Below the pieces are notes generated by a model. The model made no database searches. It was not told the DNA's origin and worked only from the letters and a program-made list of their open reading frames with translations. From Pelomonas sp. BJYL3 (GTDB taxonomy: Bacteria > Pseudomonadota > Gammaproteobacteria > Burkholderiales > Burkholderiaceae_C): DNA of 64,000 bases. Made by a program: the position numbers and the translations under genes. The DNA lies in NCBI RefSeq assembly GCF_027257975.1, contig NZ_JANZKX010000003.1, positions 124,001 through 188,000 of the forward strand. Reading direction: 5' to 3'. Each line of letters starts with the position of its first letter. The first letter of the stretch is position 1. This document shows positions 9,900 to 19,724 of this stretch, one piece after another.

Positions 9900-10639
9900 G
9901 TCTCGAACCTTCCTTGAAGCAGGTAGCGCGAGCCCGGATGGGTCAGGCGCACATGGGTGACGGGCTGGCCGCGGCTGAAGGTGAGGCGCTTCAGCACCAG
10001 GCAGGGGTCGCGGCGGCTGATGCCCAGCAGTTTGGCCTCCTGCTCCGCGGGCAGCAAGGACTCGATGGTGTAGCGCGCCTCCGACAGCGGGGCCGCTTCC
10101 AGCAGGTAGTTCGTGGGCGTGGTCCGGGTGAAGTCCACATCCAGGTAGCCCGGTGCGGACTCAGGGTTCACGAGCCGGTCTTCCACCTGAATGGGCACAC
10201 CGTTCTCCAGATGGACGATCAGGCTGTGAAACAGCGCTGCGCCGGCCTTGAGCCCGAAGAGCGCGGCCTGCGCCTCGTCCGCCTTGATGCGCGCGAGGCT
10301 CACCACACGGGCCTCGTGGCGGTGGCCGCGCTCGGCGATCTCGTCATGCACATCCCGCACGGTGAGCGTGGACGAGATGCGGTGGATCTGCGCCACGAAG
10401 CTGCCCACGCCCTGCACCCGCTCCACCAGGCCCTCCTGGTGCAGCTCGCGCAGCGCGCGGTTGACGGTCATGCGCGAAAGGCCGAACTGGCCGGAGAGCT
10501 CGGCCTCCGAGGGCAGCAGATCGCCCGGGACCCAGCGGCCGCTGGCGATGCCCTCGCGCAGGTGGTTCTTGACCTTGAGGTACTGCGGCCCCGGCGCACT
10601 GGAAGTGGAAACAGCAGTGGAAACAGGAGGACTGGCCAT
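9896..10639 (-). CDS. hutC: Histidine utilisation repressor HutC (GntR family)
   Basis: HutC, 247 residues, is the urocanate-responsive repressor of hut genes. It has an N-terminal GntR winged helix (LREGIASGRWVPGDLLPSE, then LSRMTVNRALRELHQEGLVER) and a C-terminal UTRA ligand domain with FHSLIVHLENGVPIQVEDR and the late VTHVRLTHPGSRY. A TTG start at 10675 would extend the protein through the operator and core promoter, so the ATG at 10639 (MASPPVS) is preferred. It heads its own operon, so autoregulation through the operator at 10664-10675 is inferred. Confidence 0.92.
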   Translation of the reverse strand: MASPPVSTAVSTSSAPGPQYLKVKNHLREGIASGRWVPGDLLPSEAELSGQFGLSRMTVNRALRELHQEGLVERVQGVGSFVAQIHRISSTLTVRDVHDEIAERGHRHEARVVSLARIKADEAQAALFGLKAGAALFHSLIVHLENGVPIQVEDRLVNPESAPGYLDVDFTRTTPTNYLLEAAPLSEARYTIESLLPAEQEAKLLGISRRDPCLVLKRLTFSRGQPVTHVRLTHPGSRYLLQGRFET

Positions 10640-10653
10640 GGTCCGGATGGTAG

Positions 10654-10682
10654 TTGACTTTACTTGTATAGACAACTAGAGT
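10654..10682 (+). promoter_or_regulatory. Divergent hut promoter region
   Basis: A sigma-70-like promoter for hutU is readable: TTGACT (10654-10659), a 17-base spacer, and TAGAGT (10677-10682). On the other strand TTGTCT, 17 bases and TACCAT could serve hutC. The two overlap, and the HutC-type operator fills most of the hutU spacer, so one bound repressor could block both directions. This is a motif-based call. Confidence 0.6.
10664..10675. promoter_or_regulatory. HutC operator (GntR/HutC-type site)
   Basis: TTGTATAGACAA is an inverted repeat (TTGT/ACAA) that fits the HutC-subfamily consensus yGTMTAKACy exactly. It lies between the divergent hutC and hutU genes, inside the promoter spacer. 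Repression relieved by urocanate is the known HutC mode; binding here is inferred. Confidence 0.75.
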
Positions 10683-10754
10683 CCGTCTCATTCCAGACCC
10701 GGCCCCCACCCTTCCCACCCGGTGCCGGCCCTGATTCAACGAAGGAGACACCCC

Positions 10755-12431
<1,677 letters not shown>

Positions 12432-12461
12432 TCGGCCGATGGCCACTCGGGACCGGGGCAG

Positions 12462-12476
12462 GCAAGACCTGACCCC
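12462..12476 (+). repeat. Copy of the GCAAGACCTGACCCC 3'-end motif in the hutU-hutH gap
   Basis: This is a perfect 15/15 copy, 31 bases after the hutU stop. Here it forms one arm of a hairpin spanning 12453-12478: CCGGGG and CAGG pair with CCTG and CCCCGG, leaving a CAAGA loop and one bulged A. No T-run follows, so it is not a clear intrinsic terminator. An effect on hutU mRNA end-processing or attenuation is possible but unproven. Confidence 0.6.
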
Positions 12477-12509
12477 GGTTTGCCTCCGGACTCACAGAAC
12501 ACCCCCACA

Positions 12510-14057
12510 ATGACCACTCTCGAATTGACCCCCGGCCAGCTGACGCTGGACCAGCTGCGCCAGATCCGCAAGGGCGGCGTGCGCATCGCCCTGCACGCCT
12601 CGGCGCGCGAGACCATCCGCCGCTCCGCCGCCATCGTGCAGGCCCATGCCGCCGGTGACGCGGCCGTCTACGGCGTCAACACCGGCTTCGGCAAGCTGGC
12701 CTCGACCCGCATCAGCAAGGACGACCTGGCCACGCTGCAGTTCAACCTGATCCGCTCGCACTGCGTGGGCGTGGGCGCGCCGCTGGCGCCCGGCGTGGTG
12801 CGCCTGATGCTTGCGACCAAGGCCGCCTCGCTGGCCCGCGGCTTCTCGGGCGTGCGCGAGGAAGTCGTGCAGAGCCTGCTGGACGTCTTCAACGCCGGCC
12901 TGGTGCCCTATGTGCCCAGCCAGGGCTCGGTGGGCGCCTCGGGCGACCTGGCCCCGCTGTCCCACATGACCCTGGCGTTGCTGGGCGAAGGCGAGATGCT
13001 GGTCGACGGCCAGCGCCGCCCCGCCCGCGAAGTGCTGGCCGCCGCCGGCCTGCAACCCCTGGTGCTCCAGGCCAAGGAAGGCCTGGCCCTGATCAATGGC
13101 ACCCAGACCTCCACCGCCCTGGCCCTGGAAGGCCTGCTGCGCTTCGAGACGGTCTATGCCGCCGCCATCGTGGCAGGCAGCCTGAGCCTGGACGCCGCCC
13201 GCGGCAGCGACGGCCCCTTCGACCCGCGCATCCACGAGGTGCGCGGCCAGCCGGGCCAGATCGAATCGGCCAAGGCCTACCGCCAGCTGCTGGCGGGCAG
13301 CGCCATCCGTGCCTCTCACAAGGAAGGCGACGAGCGCGTGCAGGACCCCTACTGCCTGCGCTGCCAGCCCCAGGTCATGGGCGCCTGCCTGGACCAGTCC
13401 CGCTATGTGCGTGACGTGCTGCTGCGCGAGGCCAATGCCGTCACCGACAACCCGCTGGTCTTCGCCCAGGAAGATGGCACGAGCTACATGGTCTCGGGCG
13501 GCAACTTCCACGCCGAACCCGTGGCCCTGGCCGCCGACGCCCTGGCCTGCGCCATCGCCGAGGTGGGGGCCATCGCCGAGCGCCGCATTGCCATGCTGAT
13601 CGATGCTGGCGTCTCGCGCCTGCCGCCCTTCCTGACCGCCAACGCCGGCCTGAACTCGGGCTTCATGATCGCCCACGTCACCGCCGCCGCCCTGGCCAGC
13701 GAGAACAAGAGCCTGGCCCACCCGGCCAGCGTGGACTCTCTGCCCACCAGCGCCAACCAGGAAGACCACGTCTCCATGGCCACCTTCGGCGCCCGCCGCC
13801 TGGGCCAGATGCTGGACAACACCGCCCACATCATCGGCATCGAGCTGCTGGCGGCCGCCCAGGGCATCGAGTTCCTGCGCCCGCTGAAGAGCTCGGACGC
13901 CCTGGAGAAGGCCCACGCCCTGATCCGCCGCGACTGCCGCGCCATGCCCACCGACCACTACCTGGCGCCGGACATCGAGCGCGCCTTCGCGCTGGTCGAG
14001 GGTGGCGAGCTCTCGGCCCTGACCAGTGAGGTGGGCCAGCTCAGCGTCCTGCCCTGA
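12510..14057 (+). CDS. hutH: Histidine ammonia-lyase
   Basis: HutH, 515 residues, removes ammonia from L-histidine to give urocanate, the first step and source of the HutC inducer. The active-site MIO prosthetic group forms from Ala143-Ser144-Gly145, visible in [14 protein letters not shown]. Other family marks are [24 protein letters not shown], and [15 protein letters not shown] near the C-terminus. The ATG at 12510 (MTTLEL) is preferred over one at 12480 because the family begins near there. A strong terminator follows 22 bases after the stop. Confidence 0.96.
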   Translation: MTTLELTPGQLTLDQLRQIRKGGVRIALHASARETIRRSAAIVQAHAAGDAAVYGVNTGFGKLASTRISKDDLATLQFNLIRSHCVGVGAPLAPGVVRLMLATKAASLARGFSGVREEVVQSLLDVFNAGLVPYVPSQGSVGASGDLAPLSHMTLALLGEGEMLVDGQRRPAREVLAAAGLQPLVLQAKEGLALINGTQTSTALALEGLLRFETVYAAAIVAGSLSLDAARGSDGPFDPRIHEVRGQPGQIESAKAYRQLLAGSAIRASHKEGDERVQDPYCLRCQPQVMGACLDQSRYVRDVLLREANAVTDNPLVFAQEDGTSYMVSGGNFHAEPVALAADALACAIAEVGAIAERRIAMLIDAGVSRLPPFLTANAGLNSGFMIAHVTAAALASENKSLAHPASVDSLPTSANQEDHVSMATFGARRLGQMLDNTAHIIGIELLAAAQGIEFLRPLKSSDALEKAHALIRRDCRAMPTDHYLAPDIERAFALVEGGELSALTSEVGQLSVLP

Positions 14058-14078
14058 AGCCCCGCCCGGCAAGCCATC

Positions 14079-14117
14079 GGCCCCACCCCCTTGCCTGAGG
14101 GGGGCGGGGCCTTTTTT
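14079..14117 (+). terminator. Intrinsic terminator after hutH
   Basis: A GC-rich stem (GGCCCC-A-CCCCC pairing with GGGGG-GC-GGGGCC around an eight-base loop) is followed by six Ts. It lies just after the hutH stop and separates the hut locus from the next gene. Confidence 0.85.
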
Positions 14118-14188
14118 CGTGAAGTGCGGCGCGCCGGGGCTGGCGCTGTGTGCAACTTGATGCAAGCCAAGCCGGCCGGGAGCGGAAA

Positions 14189-14206
14189 ATCAGGGTGAAC
14201 CCTGAT
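14189..14206. promoter_or_regulatory. Perfect dyad upstream of the binding-protein gene
   Basis: ATCAGGGT-GA-ACCCTGAT is a perfect 8-base inverted repeat with a 2-base centre, ending nine bases before the ATG at 14215. The symmetry and position suggest an operator for a dimeric regulator. The regulator is not identifiable from the sequence. Confidence 0.45.
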
Positions 14207-14214
14207 CCCGATCC

Positions 14215-15300
14215 ATGCGTGCCCTGTTCGTCCTGTTCGTCTGCAGCCTGATCGCGCTGGCTGCCCAAGCCCAGCGCGTGGCCTTCATCAACCCGGGCCT
14301 GCATGACGAGACCTACTGGGTGACGGCCGGCGAGGCCATGCAGCAGGCGGCCCGCAGCCTGGGGCAGAACTTCGAGCAGCAGTTCGCCGAGCGCGATCCC
14401 GAGCAGGCCCTGCGGATTGCACGGGAGCTGGCCGCGCGCCCCGCGGGCCGGCGGCCCGACTACGTGGTGCTGGTCAACGAGAAGGGCACCCTGGTGGAGG
14501 CCTCGCGCATCCTCGCCGGTGCCGGCATCAAGACCTTTGCCGCCTTCAACGGGCTGTTGCCCCAGGAGCGCCCGGCTTGGTCGCCGCGCCAGGGCCTGCC
14601 CCTGCTGATCGGCAGCCTGGAGCCGCGGGCCGAGGACGCCGGCTACCTCACCGCCCGAGCCCTGATCGCGCAAGGACGCCGGATGCGCCTGCAGGCCGCC
14701 GACGGCAAGCTGCACCTGCTGGCGATCTCGGGCGACCGCTCCACGCCGGTCTCCATTGCCCGCACCGAGGGCATGCGCCGCGCCGTGGCCGAGCAGCCCG
14801 ATGTGGTGCTGGACCGCGTGGCCTTCGGCGACTGGCGCAAGGACCTGGCCGCCGAACTGGCCAGCGAGCTGTTGGCCGCCTACCCCGAGGCTCGCCTGCT
14901 GTGGGCCGGTTCCGACCAGATGGCCTTCGGCGCCATGCAGGTGGCCCGCAGCCGCCAGCTGGAGCCCGGACGGCAGATGCTGTTCTCGGCCATCAACACC
15001 TCGCCCGAGGCCATGCAGGCCCGCATCAAGGGCGAACTCAGCGCCCTGGCCGGCGGCCACTTCCTGTGCGGTGCCTGGGCCCTGGTGATGATCCACGACC
15101 ACCACCGCGGCCACGACTTCAGCGACCTGGGCCTCGTGCAGCAGCAAGGCATGTTCACGCTCTTCAGCGCACAGGACGCCGAGCGCTTCCTCGCGCGCCA
15201 CGGCAAGGGCCTGAGCGGTCTGGACTTCCGCCGCTACAGCCGCGTCCTCAATCCCGGCCTGGCCCGCTACACCTTCGACGCCCGGGTCCTCCTGCGCTGA
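14215..15300 (+). CDS. Periplasmic ABC-type substrate-binding protein, orphan
   Basis: This 361-residue exported protein resembles the type-1 sugar/autoinducer binding proteins (Peripla_BP_4 type). Residues 1-19 form a signal peptide ending AAQAQ. The core starts RVAFINPGLHDETYW and includes LLAISGDRSTPVS and LLWAGSDQMAFGAMQ, arrangements typical of the two-lobed fold. No permease or ATPase gene is adjacent, so it may serve a sensor kinase or a transporter encoded elsewhere. It follows the hut terminator and a perfect dyad. It converges with clsB with only seven bases between the stops. The ligand is unknown. Confidence 0.72.
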   Translation: MRALFVLFVCSLIALAAQAQRVAFINPGLHDETYWVTAGEAMQQAARSLGQNFEQQFAERDPEQALRIARELAARPAGRRPDYVVLVNEKGTLVEASRILAGAGIKTFAAFNGLLPQERPAWSPRQGLPLLIGSLEPRAEDAGYLTARALIAQGRRMRLQAADGKLHLLAISGDRSTPVSIARTEGMRRAVAEQPDVVLDRVAFGDWRKDLAAELASELLAAYPEARLLWAGSDQMAFGAMQVARSRQLEPGRQMLFSAINTSPEAMQARIKGELSALAGGHFLCGAWALVMIHDHHRGHDFSDLGLVQQQGMFTLFSAQDAERFLARHGKGLSGLDFRRYSRVLNPGLARYTFDARVLLR

Positions 15301-15307
15301 GGCGGAC

Positions 15308-16582
15308 TCAGTACCGGCCCGTCGCCCCCGCCACCCGCAGGTAGACATAGGCCGCCCAGGCCACCAGCCCCCGCCGCAGCACGGCGCGCAGGCCGGTGCC
15401 CACGGCGCGTTCATCGGCGATGCACACCGAGCCCGTCAGCGCGGTCTCGAAGGCCGCGGCCACCTCGCCCGCCACGGTCTCGTCCTCGACGACCACATTG
15501 GATTCGAGGTTCAGCAGCAGGGACAGCGGGTCGATGTTGGAGCTGCCCACCGTGGCCCAGCGGCCGTCCACCACGGCCACCTTGGCATGCAGGAAGGCCT
15601 GGGTGTATTCGTAGATGCCGATGCCGCGGCTCAGCAGTTCGGCATAGAGCGCATGGGCGGCCATGGCGGCGATGCGATAGTCCACCTTGCCCTGCAGCAG
15701 CAGGCGCACCCGAACCCCGCGCCGGGCGGCGCCCAGCAGGGCCCGGCGGAAGGCCCGGCCCGGGTAGAAATAGGGCGTGACCAGGTCCACCGTCTGCTGC
15801 GCACCGCGGATGGCCTCGATATAGGCCCGCTCGATGGTGCGGCGCTGACGCAGGTTGTCCCGCAGCACGAAGGCCGCGCAGACCGGCGGCAGCGCGTGAC
15901 CGGTGTCGATGTCGTCACGGCCCGGCATGCGCAGGCGCCGGAACAGGCGGCGCATGCGCTGCAGCGGCTCGGGGCTGCGCACCAGGGCCAGGAGCTCCTC
16001 GCCGAAGTCGCGTCCCAGCCAGGCGCGGGTCCAGACGGCGCGCGCCGCCTGCTGCACCGGCTCGACGACGGGGCCGCGCAGGCCCAGGGCGAAGTCCAGG
16101 CGCGGGGCGTCCAGCTGGCCGTGGTTGAGGTCCACGCGGTCGCCGATGATGTTGATGCCGCCCACGAAGGCCTGCTCACCGTCCACCACGCAGAGCTTCT
16201 GGTGCAGGCGTCGCAGCTGCCCCGGCTGCAGCCAGCGCCACCAGCGGTCCATGGGCCGGAAGATGGCCAGGGCCACGCCGCTGCCGGCCAGCTGTTCGCT
16301 CAGCCAGACCAGGCTGGCCTTGGAGCCGAAGCCGTCCACGACCACGCGAACGCGCACGCCGCGCGCCGCCGCGGCCCGCAGCGCGGCCACCAGGGAGGCG
16401 CCCGCTTCGTCGTGGTGAAAGATGTAGGTGGCGAGCCAGACCTCGTGCCGCGCCTGCGCGATGGCCGCCTCCTGCGCGGGGAAGAGCTCATCGCCGCCGC
16501 GCAGCAGGCGCACCTCGTTGCCGCCGCTGAATTGCGGCCGGGACACGGCATGCCAGCTCAGCTGGTGCCCGAGGTCTGCCAT
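15308..16582 (-). CDS. clsB: Cardiolipin synthase B
   Basis: ClsB, 424 residues, belongs to the phospholipase D superfamily and makes cardiolipin, or other anionic phospholipids by transphosphatidylation, at the inner membrane. Both HKD motifs are present: HQKLCVVDG (followed by GGINI) near residue 125, and HAKVAVVDG (followed by VGSSNIDP) near residue 340. The N-terminal NEVRLLRGGDELFPAQEAAI and YIFHHDEAG are typical of the ClsB subfamily; no N-terminal membrane hairpin is seen, unlike ClsA. It begins three bases after the endonuclease-like gene and ends the nudB-endonuclease-clsB operon. Confidence 0.9.
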   Translation of the reverse strand: MADLGHQLSWHAVSRPQFSGGNEVRLLRGGDELFPAQEAAIAQARHEVWLATYIFHHDEAGASLVAALRAAAARGVRVRVVVDGFGSKASLVWLSEQLAGSGVALAIFRPMDRWWRWLQPGQLRRLHQKLCVVDGEQAFVGGINIIGDRVDLNHGQLDAPRLDFALGLRGPVVEPVQQAARAVWTRAWLGRDFGEELLALVRSPEPLQRMRRLFRRLRMPGRDDIDTGHALPPVCAAFVLRDNLRQRRTIERAYIEAIRGAQQTVDLVTPYFYPGRAFRRALLGAARRGVRVRLLLQGKVDYRIAAMAAHALYAELLSRGIGIYEYTQAFLHAKVAVVDGRWATVGSSNIDPLSLLLNLESNVVVEDETVAGEVAAAFETALTGSVCIADERAVGTGLRAVLRRGLVAWAAYVYLRVAGATGRY

Positions 16583-16585
16583 GGT

Positions 16586-17407
16586 TCAGGCGAGCTCCAG
16601 CTCCGCCAGCAACGGCAGGTGGTCCGACATGCGGGCCCAGCTGCTGCCGCGCGGCACCTTGAGCCGGTGGCATTGCAGGCCCCGGGTGTAGATGCGGTCC
16701 AGCGCGAACACCGGCACCCGCGAAGGAAAGGTGGCCGGGCGTGCGCGGCCGGCAGGGTCTTCGGCGCGGAACAGGCCGCAGTCGCGCATGGCCGGATCCA
16801 GACGCTCGCCCCAGTCATTGAAGTCGCCCGCCACGATGAGGCGTGCGCCGGCCGGCACATGGGCGTCAATGAACTCGGCCAGGCGCTGCACCTGGCGCAC
16901 GCGGCTGCTGTGCATCAGGCCCAGATGGGCCACCACCGCATGCAGCTCCTGCCCCTGCCAGCGAACGGGCACGTGCAGCAGACCGCGCTGCTCGAAGCGG
17001 TGGTCGGAGACGTCGTGATGGCCGATGTCCCCCAGCGGGAAGCGCGACAGCAGGGCATTGCCATGCTCGCCATGCTTGGTCACCGCGTTGGTCCGGTAGG
17101 CGACCTGGTAGCCGTCCGGCGCGAGGAAGTCGGCCTGCCCCTCCTCGGGCCAGCCGAAGAAGGTGTGGTTGAACTGCCGCGCCTCGCGGTGGTGGAAGTG
17201 CCGCACCTCCTGCAGGAAGACCAGGTCCGCCTCCAGCGCCTCGATGCCCAGGCCCAGGTTGTGGATCTCCAGGCGCTTGGCGGGCCCCAGGCCGCGCACG
17301 CCCTTGTGGATGTTGTAGGTGGCCACCTTCAGCCTTGCGGGGCTTCCCTGGCGGGCCGCGGGCGGCTCGGGGGCGAAGCTGGAATGGCGGAAGGCACCGG
17401 TGCGCAT
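16586..17407 (-). CDS. Endonuclease/exonuclease/phosphatase family protein
   Basis: This 273-residue protein has the exonuclease III-like metal-dependent phosphohydrolase fold. Motifs in order: LKVATYNIHKGVRG (metal Asn), DLVFLQEVRHF (catalytic Glu), AHLGLMHSSRVRQ, VAGDFNDWG (metal Asp/Asn) and MSDHLPLLAEL (catalytic Asp-His). It commonly sits next to clsB in betaproteobacteria and may act on a phospholipid or nucleic acid; the substrate is not established. The ATG at 17407 shares one base with the nudB stop (TGATG), which supports the start and coupling. Confidence 0.85.
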   Translation of the reverse strand: MRTGAFRHSSFAPEPPAARQGSPARLKVATYNIHKGVRGLGPAKRLEIHNLGLGIEALEADLVFLQEVRHFHHREARQFNHTFFGWPEEGQADFLAPDGYQVAYRTNAVTKHGEHGNALLSRFPLGDIGHHDVSDHRFEQRGLLHVPVRWQGQELHAVVAHLGLMHSSRVRQVQRLAEFIDAHVPAGARLIVAGDFNDWGERLDPAMRDCGLFRAEDPAGRARPATFPSRVPVFALDRIYTRGLQCHRLKVPRGSSWARMSDHLPLLAELELA

Positions 17408-17940
17408 CAGCGGGCCTCCTTCCCGGCGCTGCCGCTGAAGCGCGCCAGGTGCAGGATGGCCTCGGCATTGGAGGGGGAGAAGCAGAGGTCCGCCGCCTCG
17501 CGCCAGGGCAGCCAGCGGTACTGCAGGTGCTCGCGCGGCGCCAGGCGCACCGGCGTGCCGGCGGGCACCGTGAGGCCGAAGACATGCTCGGTGTTCTGGG
17601 TCACCCCCGGCGCATAGCGGTGGCGCCAGACGGGGTAGATCTCGTAGACGTTGGCCAGTGCCCAGTCCTGCAGGGCCGTCGCGGGCACCTCGGGGCTGCC
17701 GACGCAGATGCCGGTCTCCTCCTGGACCTCGCGGCAGGCGGTGTCGGCCAGGGGTTCGTCCAGGCTGTCCTTGGAGCCGGTCACGCATTGCCAGAAACCC
17801 GGGCGGTCGGCGCGTTCCAGCATCAGCACCTGCAGATCGGGCGTGTGGATCACGACCAGCACGGATTCAGGGATCTTGTAGGGGCGCTCGGCCACCGGGT
17901 GCGGTGCGGCAGCGGGATGAACGGCAGGACTGGCGGACAT
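17407..17940 (-). CDS. nudB: Dihydroneopterin triphosphate diphosphatase (Nudix)
   Basis: NudB, about 177 residues, removes pyrophosphate from 7,8-dihydroneopterin triphosphate in folate synthesis. The full Nudix box is present: GSKDSLDEPLADTACREV then QEETGI, with the REVQEE core. The N-terminal RPYKIPESVLVVIHTPDLQV and the GFWQCVTGS stretch are typical of NudB. The ATG at 17940 (MSASP) is chosen; another lies four codons upstream. It starts an operon with the endonuclease-like gene and clsB. In related genomes nudB usually follows aspS; here about 6.7 kb of unrelated genes separate them. Confidence 0.87.
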   Translation of the reverse strand: MSASPAVHPAAAPHPVAERPYKIPESVLVVIHTPDLQVLMLERADRPGFWQCVTGSKDSLDEPLADTACREVQEETGICVGSPEVPATALQDWALANVYEIYPVWRHRYAPGVTQNTEHVFGLTVPAGTPVRLAPREHLQYRWLPWREAADLCFSPSNAEAILHLARFSGSAGKEAR

Positions 17941-17999
17941 GCGTGGAAGCATAGCCCAGCCCCGCCGGCGCTGTCCTGGCCGGGGGTCTCAAGGCCCGC

Positions 18000-18380
18000 T
18001 CAGGTGTGCAGCAATCGACCGCCCGCAAAGGACCAGTTCTCCCACTGCGTCTCCTTGATGACCAGCATCAGCTGCTCGGCGTCCAGGCCCGCGGCCTCCC
18101 ACAGCCGGACCAGCTCGGCCAGCATCTGCCGCTTGACCTTGACGCTGCGGCCCACGGACCACAGCAGCTCGACCAGCACGAAGTCCGGGCCGCGCGGGCG
18201 GGCGGTGTCGGGGTAGTGGGCATCGAAGACGAAGTCCTCGGGCGGCAGCTCCAGCACGCGCTGGAACCGGTCCGCCTCGGGCACGCCCACGGCGACCAGG
18301 GCGGCATGGACGGCGTCCAGGGCCTTGCGCTTGAACTCCGGAGACTTGGGCGCTTGGACGGTGATGGTGACCAGGGGCAT
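18000..18380 (-). CDS. Tautomerase family protein
   Basis: This 126-residue protein is of the 4-oxalocrotonate tautomerase superfamily (Tautomerase_2-like). After Met removal it would expose the catalytic N-terminal proline (MPLVTITVQ). The protein is long enough to hold two beta-alpha-beta units. A strong GGAGG stands upstream of the ATG at 18380, which rules out an earlier ATG at 18461. Such proteins catalyse keto-enol tautomerisation or related reactions; the substrate here is unknown. It lies alone between the csgG-like lipoprotein gene and nudB. Confidence 0.78.
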   Translation of the reverse strand: MPLVTITVQAPKSPEFKRKALDAVHAALVAVGVPEADRFQRVLELPPEDFVFDAHYPDTARPRGPDFVLVELLWSVGRSVKVKRQMLAELVRLWEAAGLDAEQLMLVIKETQWENWSFAGGRLLHT

Positions 18381-18471
18381 GTCATCCTCCCAGGGCCCTG
18401 CACGGGAGCCCGCGCCACCATTGTGGGCCGGCCCTCGACGCCATACCGGCAGCGGGGACAAGGCCCCGGCC

Positions 18472-18486
18472 GGGGTCAGGTCTTGC
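18472..18486 (-). repeat. Copy of the GCAAGACCTGACCCC 3'-end motif
   Basis: A perfect 15/15 copy in the direction of the lipoprotein gene. It contains that gene's stop codon in the phase AAG-ACC-TGA. A perfect CCCCGGCCGGGG palindrome follows immediately. Confidence 0.6.
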
Positions 18487-19270
18487 CGTGCTTGGTGGCC
18501 ACCGGCGGCGGCAGGTCCTTGGCGGCGAGCTCGCGCACCTGCACGACCAGCTTGTTGTGGGCGTCCAGGAAGGCCGCGGCGATCACCTTGCCCTCGTTGC
18601 TGTTGGCCCAGCCGGCACCGCCCGCGCCGCCCAGCTTGCCGACCACCAGGCCGCCCATGCCGAGGTCCGTCACCCGCACGGAGCCGGTGGCGGCGGCGAG
18701 CTGCTCGGTGGTCTCGTTGTCAGTCAGCAGCAGGGCCACCTGGGCTTCCTTCAGCTTGACCTGCTCGGCGGCGGCCACGAACTTGTTGAGCACCGGGATC
18801 TGCGCCATGAGGCCGCCCACCTCACGGCCGGCGTTCTGCTCGCTGAAGGTCAGGCTGGGCGTCAGGCTGTACTGGGCCTCGTAGCCACGCCCCTTGTGCA
18901 CCGTGTTGCCCTCCTGGCGCAGGATGCCGGCGTCCTTCAGTTCCTGTTCCTTGATCGTGGCCTTCAGGCCCGCTGAGCGGTCCACCACGCGGAAGCAGCC
19001 ACTCTGCTGGGCCAGCAGGCGGATCAGAGGCACCGGCGAGCTGGGCAGGCCGTAGCTGCCGGACAGGGTGTAGCCATTGGGGTTCTCGACCAGGGCCAGC
19101 GTGGCCACCGGGGCGTCGCACTTCACCAGCTCCTTGCTGGCCTGGTGCGCGCCGGCGGCGCCGGCCGAGCCGGTGATCTCGGAGCTGCCTTCGCCCAGCT
19201 TGGCGCCCTGCTTGCCGCAGGCGGCCAGCAGCAGCAGAAGGGCCAGGGTGGACAGGTGACGGGCGGTCAT
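18476..19270 (-). CDS. Putative lipoprotein with CsgG/HfaB-like domain
   Basis: This 264-residue exported lipoprotein has a signal sequence MTARHLSTLALLLLLAACG ending in the lipobox LAAC, so Cys18 would be acylated. The mature part (CFRVVDRSAGLKATIKEQEL, then a variable loop and VALLLTDNETTEQL) resembles the CsgG/HfaB family, which forms outer-membrane secretion channels or related assemblies. The family assignment is tentative. No curli or holdfast genes are nearby. It ends with the residues GKT produced by the 15-base 3'-end motif. Confidence 0.6.
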   Translation of the reverse strand: MTARHLSTLALLLLLAACGKQGAKLGEGSSEITGSAGAAGAHQASKELVKCDAPVATLALVENPNGYTLSGSYGLPSSPVPLIRLLAQQSGCFRVVDRSAGLKATIKEQELKDAGILRQEGNTVHKGRGYEAQYSLTPSLTFSEQNAGREVGGLMAQIPVLNKFVAAAEQVKLKEAQVALLLTDNETTEQLAAATGSVRVTDLGMGGLVVGKLGGAGGAGWANSNEGKVIAAAFLDAHNKLVVQVRELAAKDLPPPVATKHGKT

Positions 19271-19341
19271 GCGGGAACTCCTCGGGGTGGCTTGTTATGG
19301 GTCTGGCCGCAGATTTTCGGGTAGCGGCACGGTGAAATTCT

Positions 19342-19695
19342 TTACCAAATGTTTGTTCCCCCGGGGATCGGGGGCGCAACGACTTCGACGGCGCGCCGAC
19401 GCCGCCACTCCCGCAGCAGCAGCAGGCCGACGTGGAGCACCGCCCAGGCCGTGAACACCGTGCAGGCAGCAACGAAGGGACCATCCACAAAGCCCAGCCA
19501 CCCCTCGCCGCCCAGGCCGGCCAGGAGGCACAGCGCGTTGACGAGTCCGCCCGCCAGCAGGGCCAGGCCCAGGACCCGGCGCGCGGGGCGCCGCCAGCGC
19601 GGGGACAACAGGGCGATCAGCAGGCCCGCCAGCACCAGCGGCGACAGCGCCGCACACAGCAGTGCGAGCAGGATGAGCAGGAAGGTGGGAGGCAT
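19342..19695 (-). CDS. Small membrane protein of unknown function
   Basis: A 117-residue, strongly hydrophobic protein with about three predicted membrane segments: residues 3-30, 42-62 and 72-93. Arg-rich stretches (SPRWRRPARR, REWRRRRA) lie on the likely cytoplasmic side. No family is recognised. It lies between the lipoprotein gene and the acetyltransferase gene on the same strand, in a region of poorly characterised genes. Confidence 0.55.
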   Translation of the reverse strand: MPPTFLLILLALLCAALSPLVLAGLLIALLSPRWRRPARRVLGLALLAGGLVNALCLLAGLGGEGWLGFVDGPFVAACTVFTAWAVLHVGLLLLREWRRRRAVEVVAPPIPGGTNIW

Positions 19696-19724
19696 GGGTC
19701 GCTCGAGGGGCCAGAGGCACCGGG

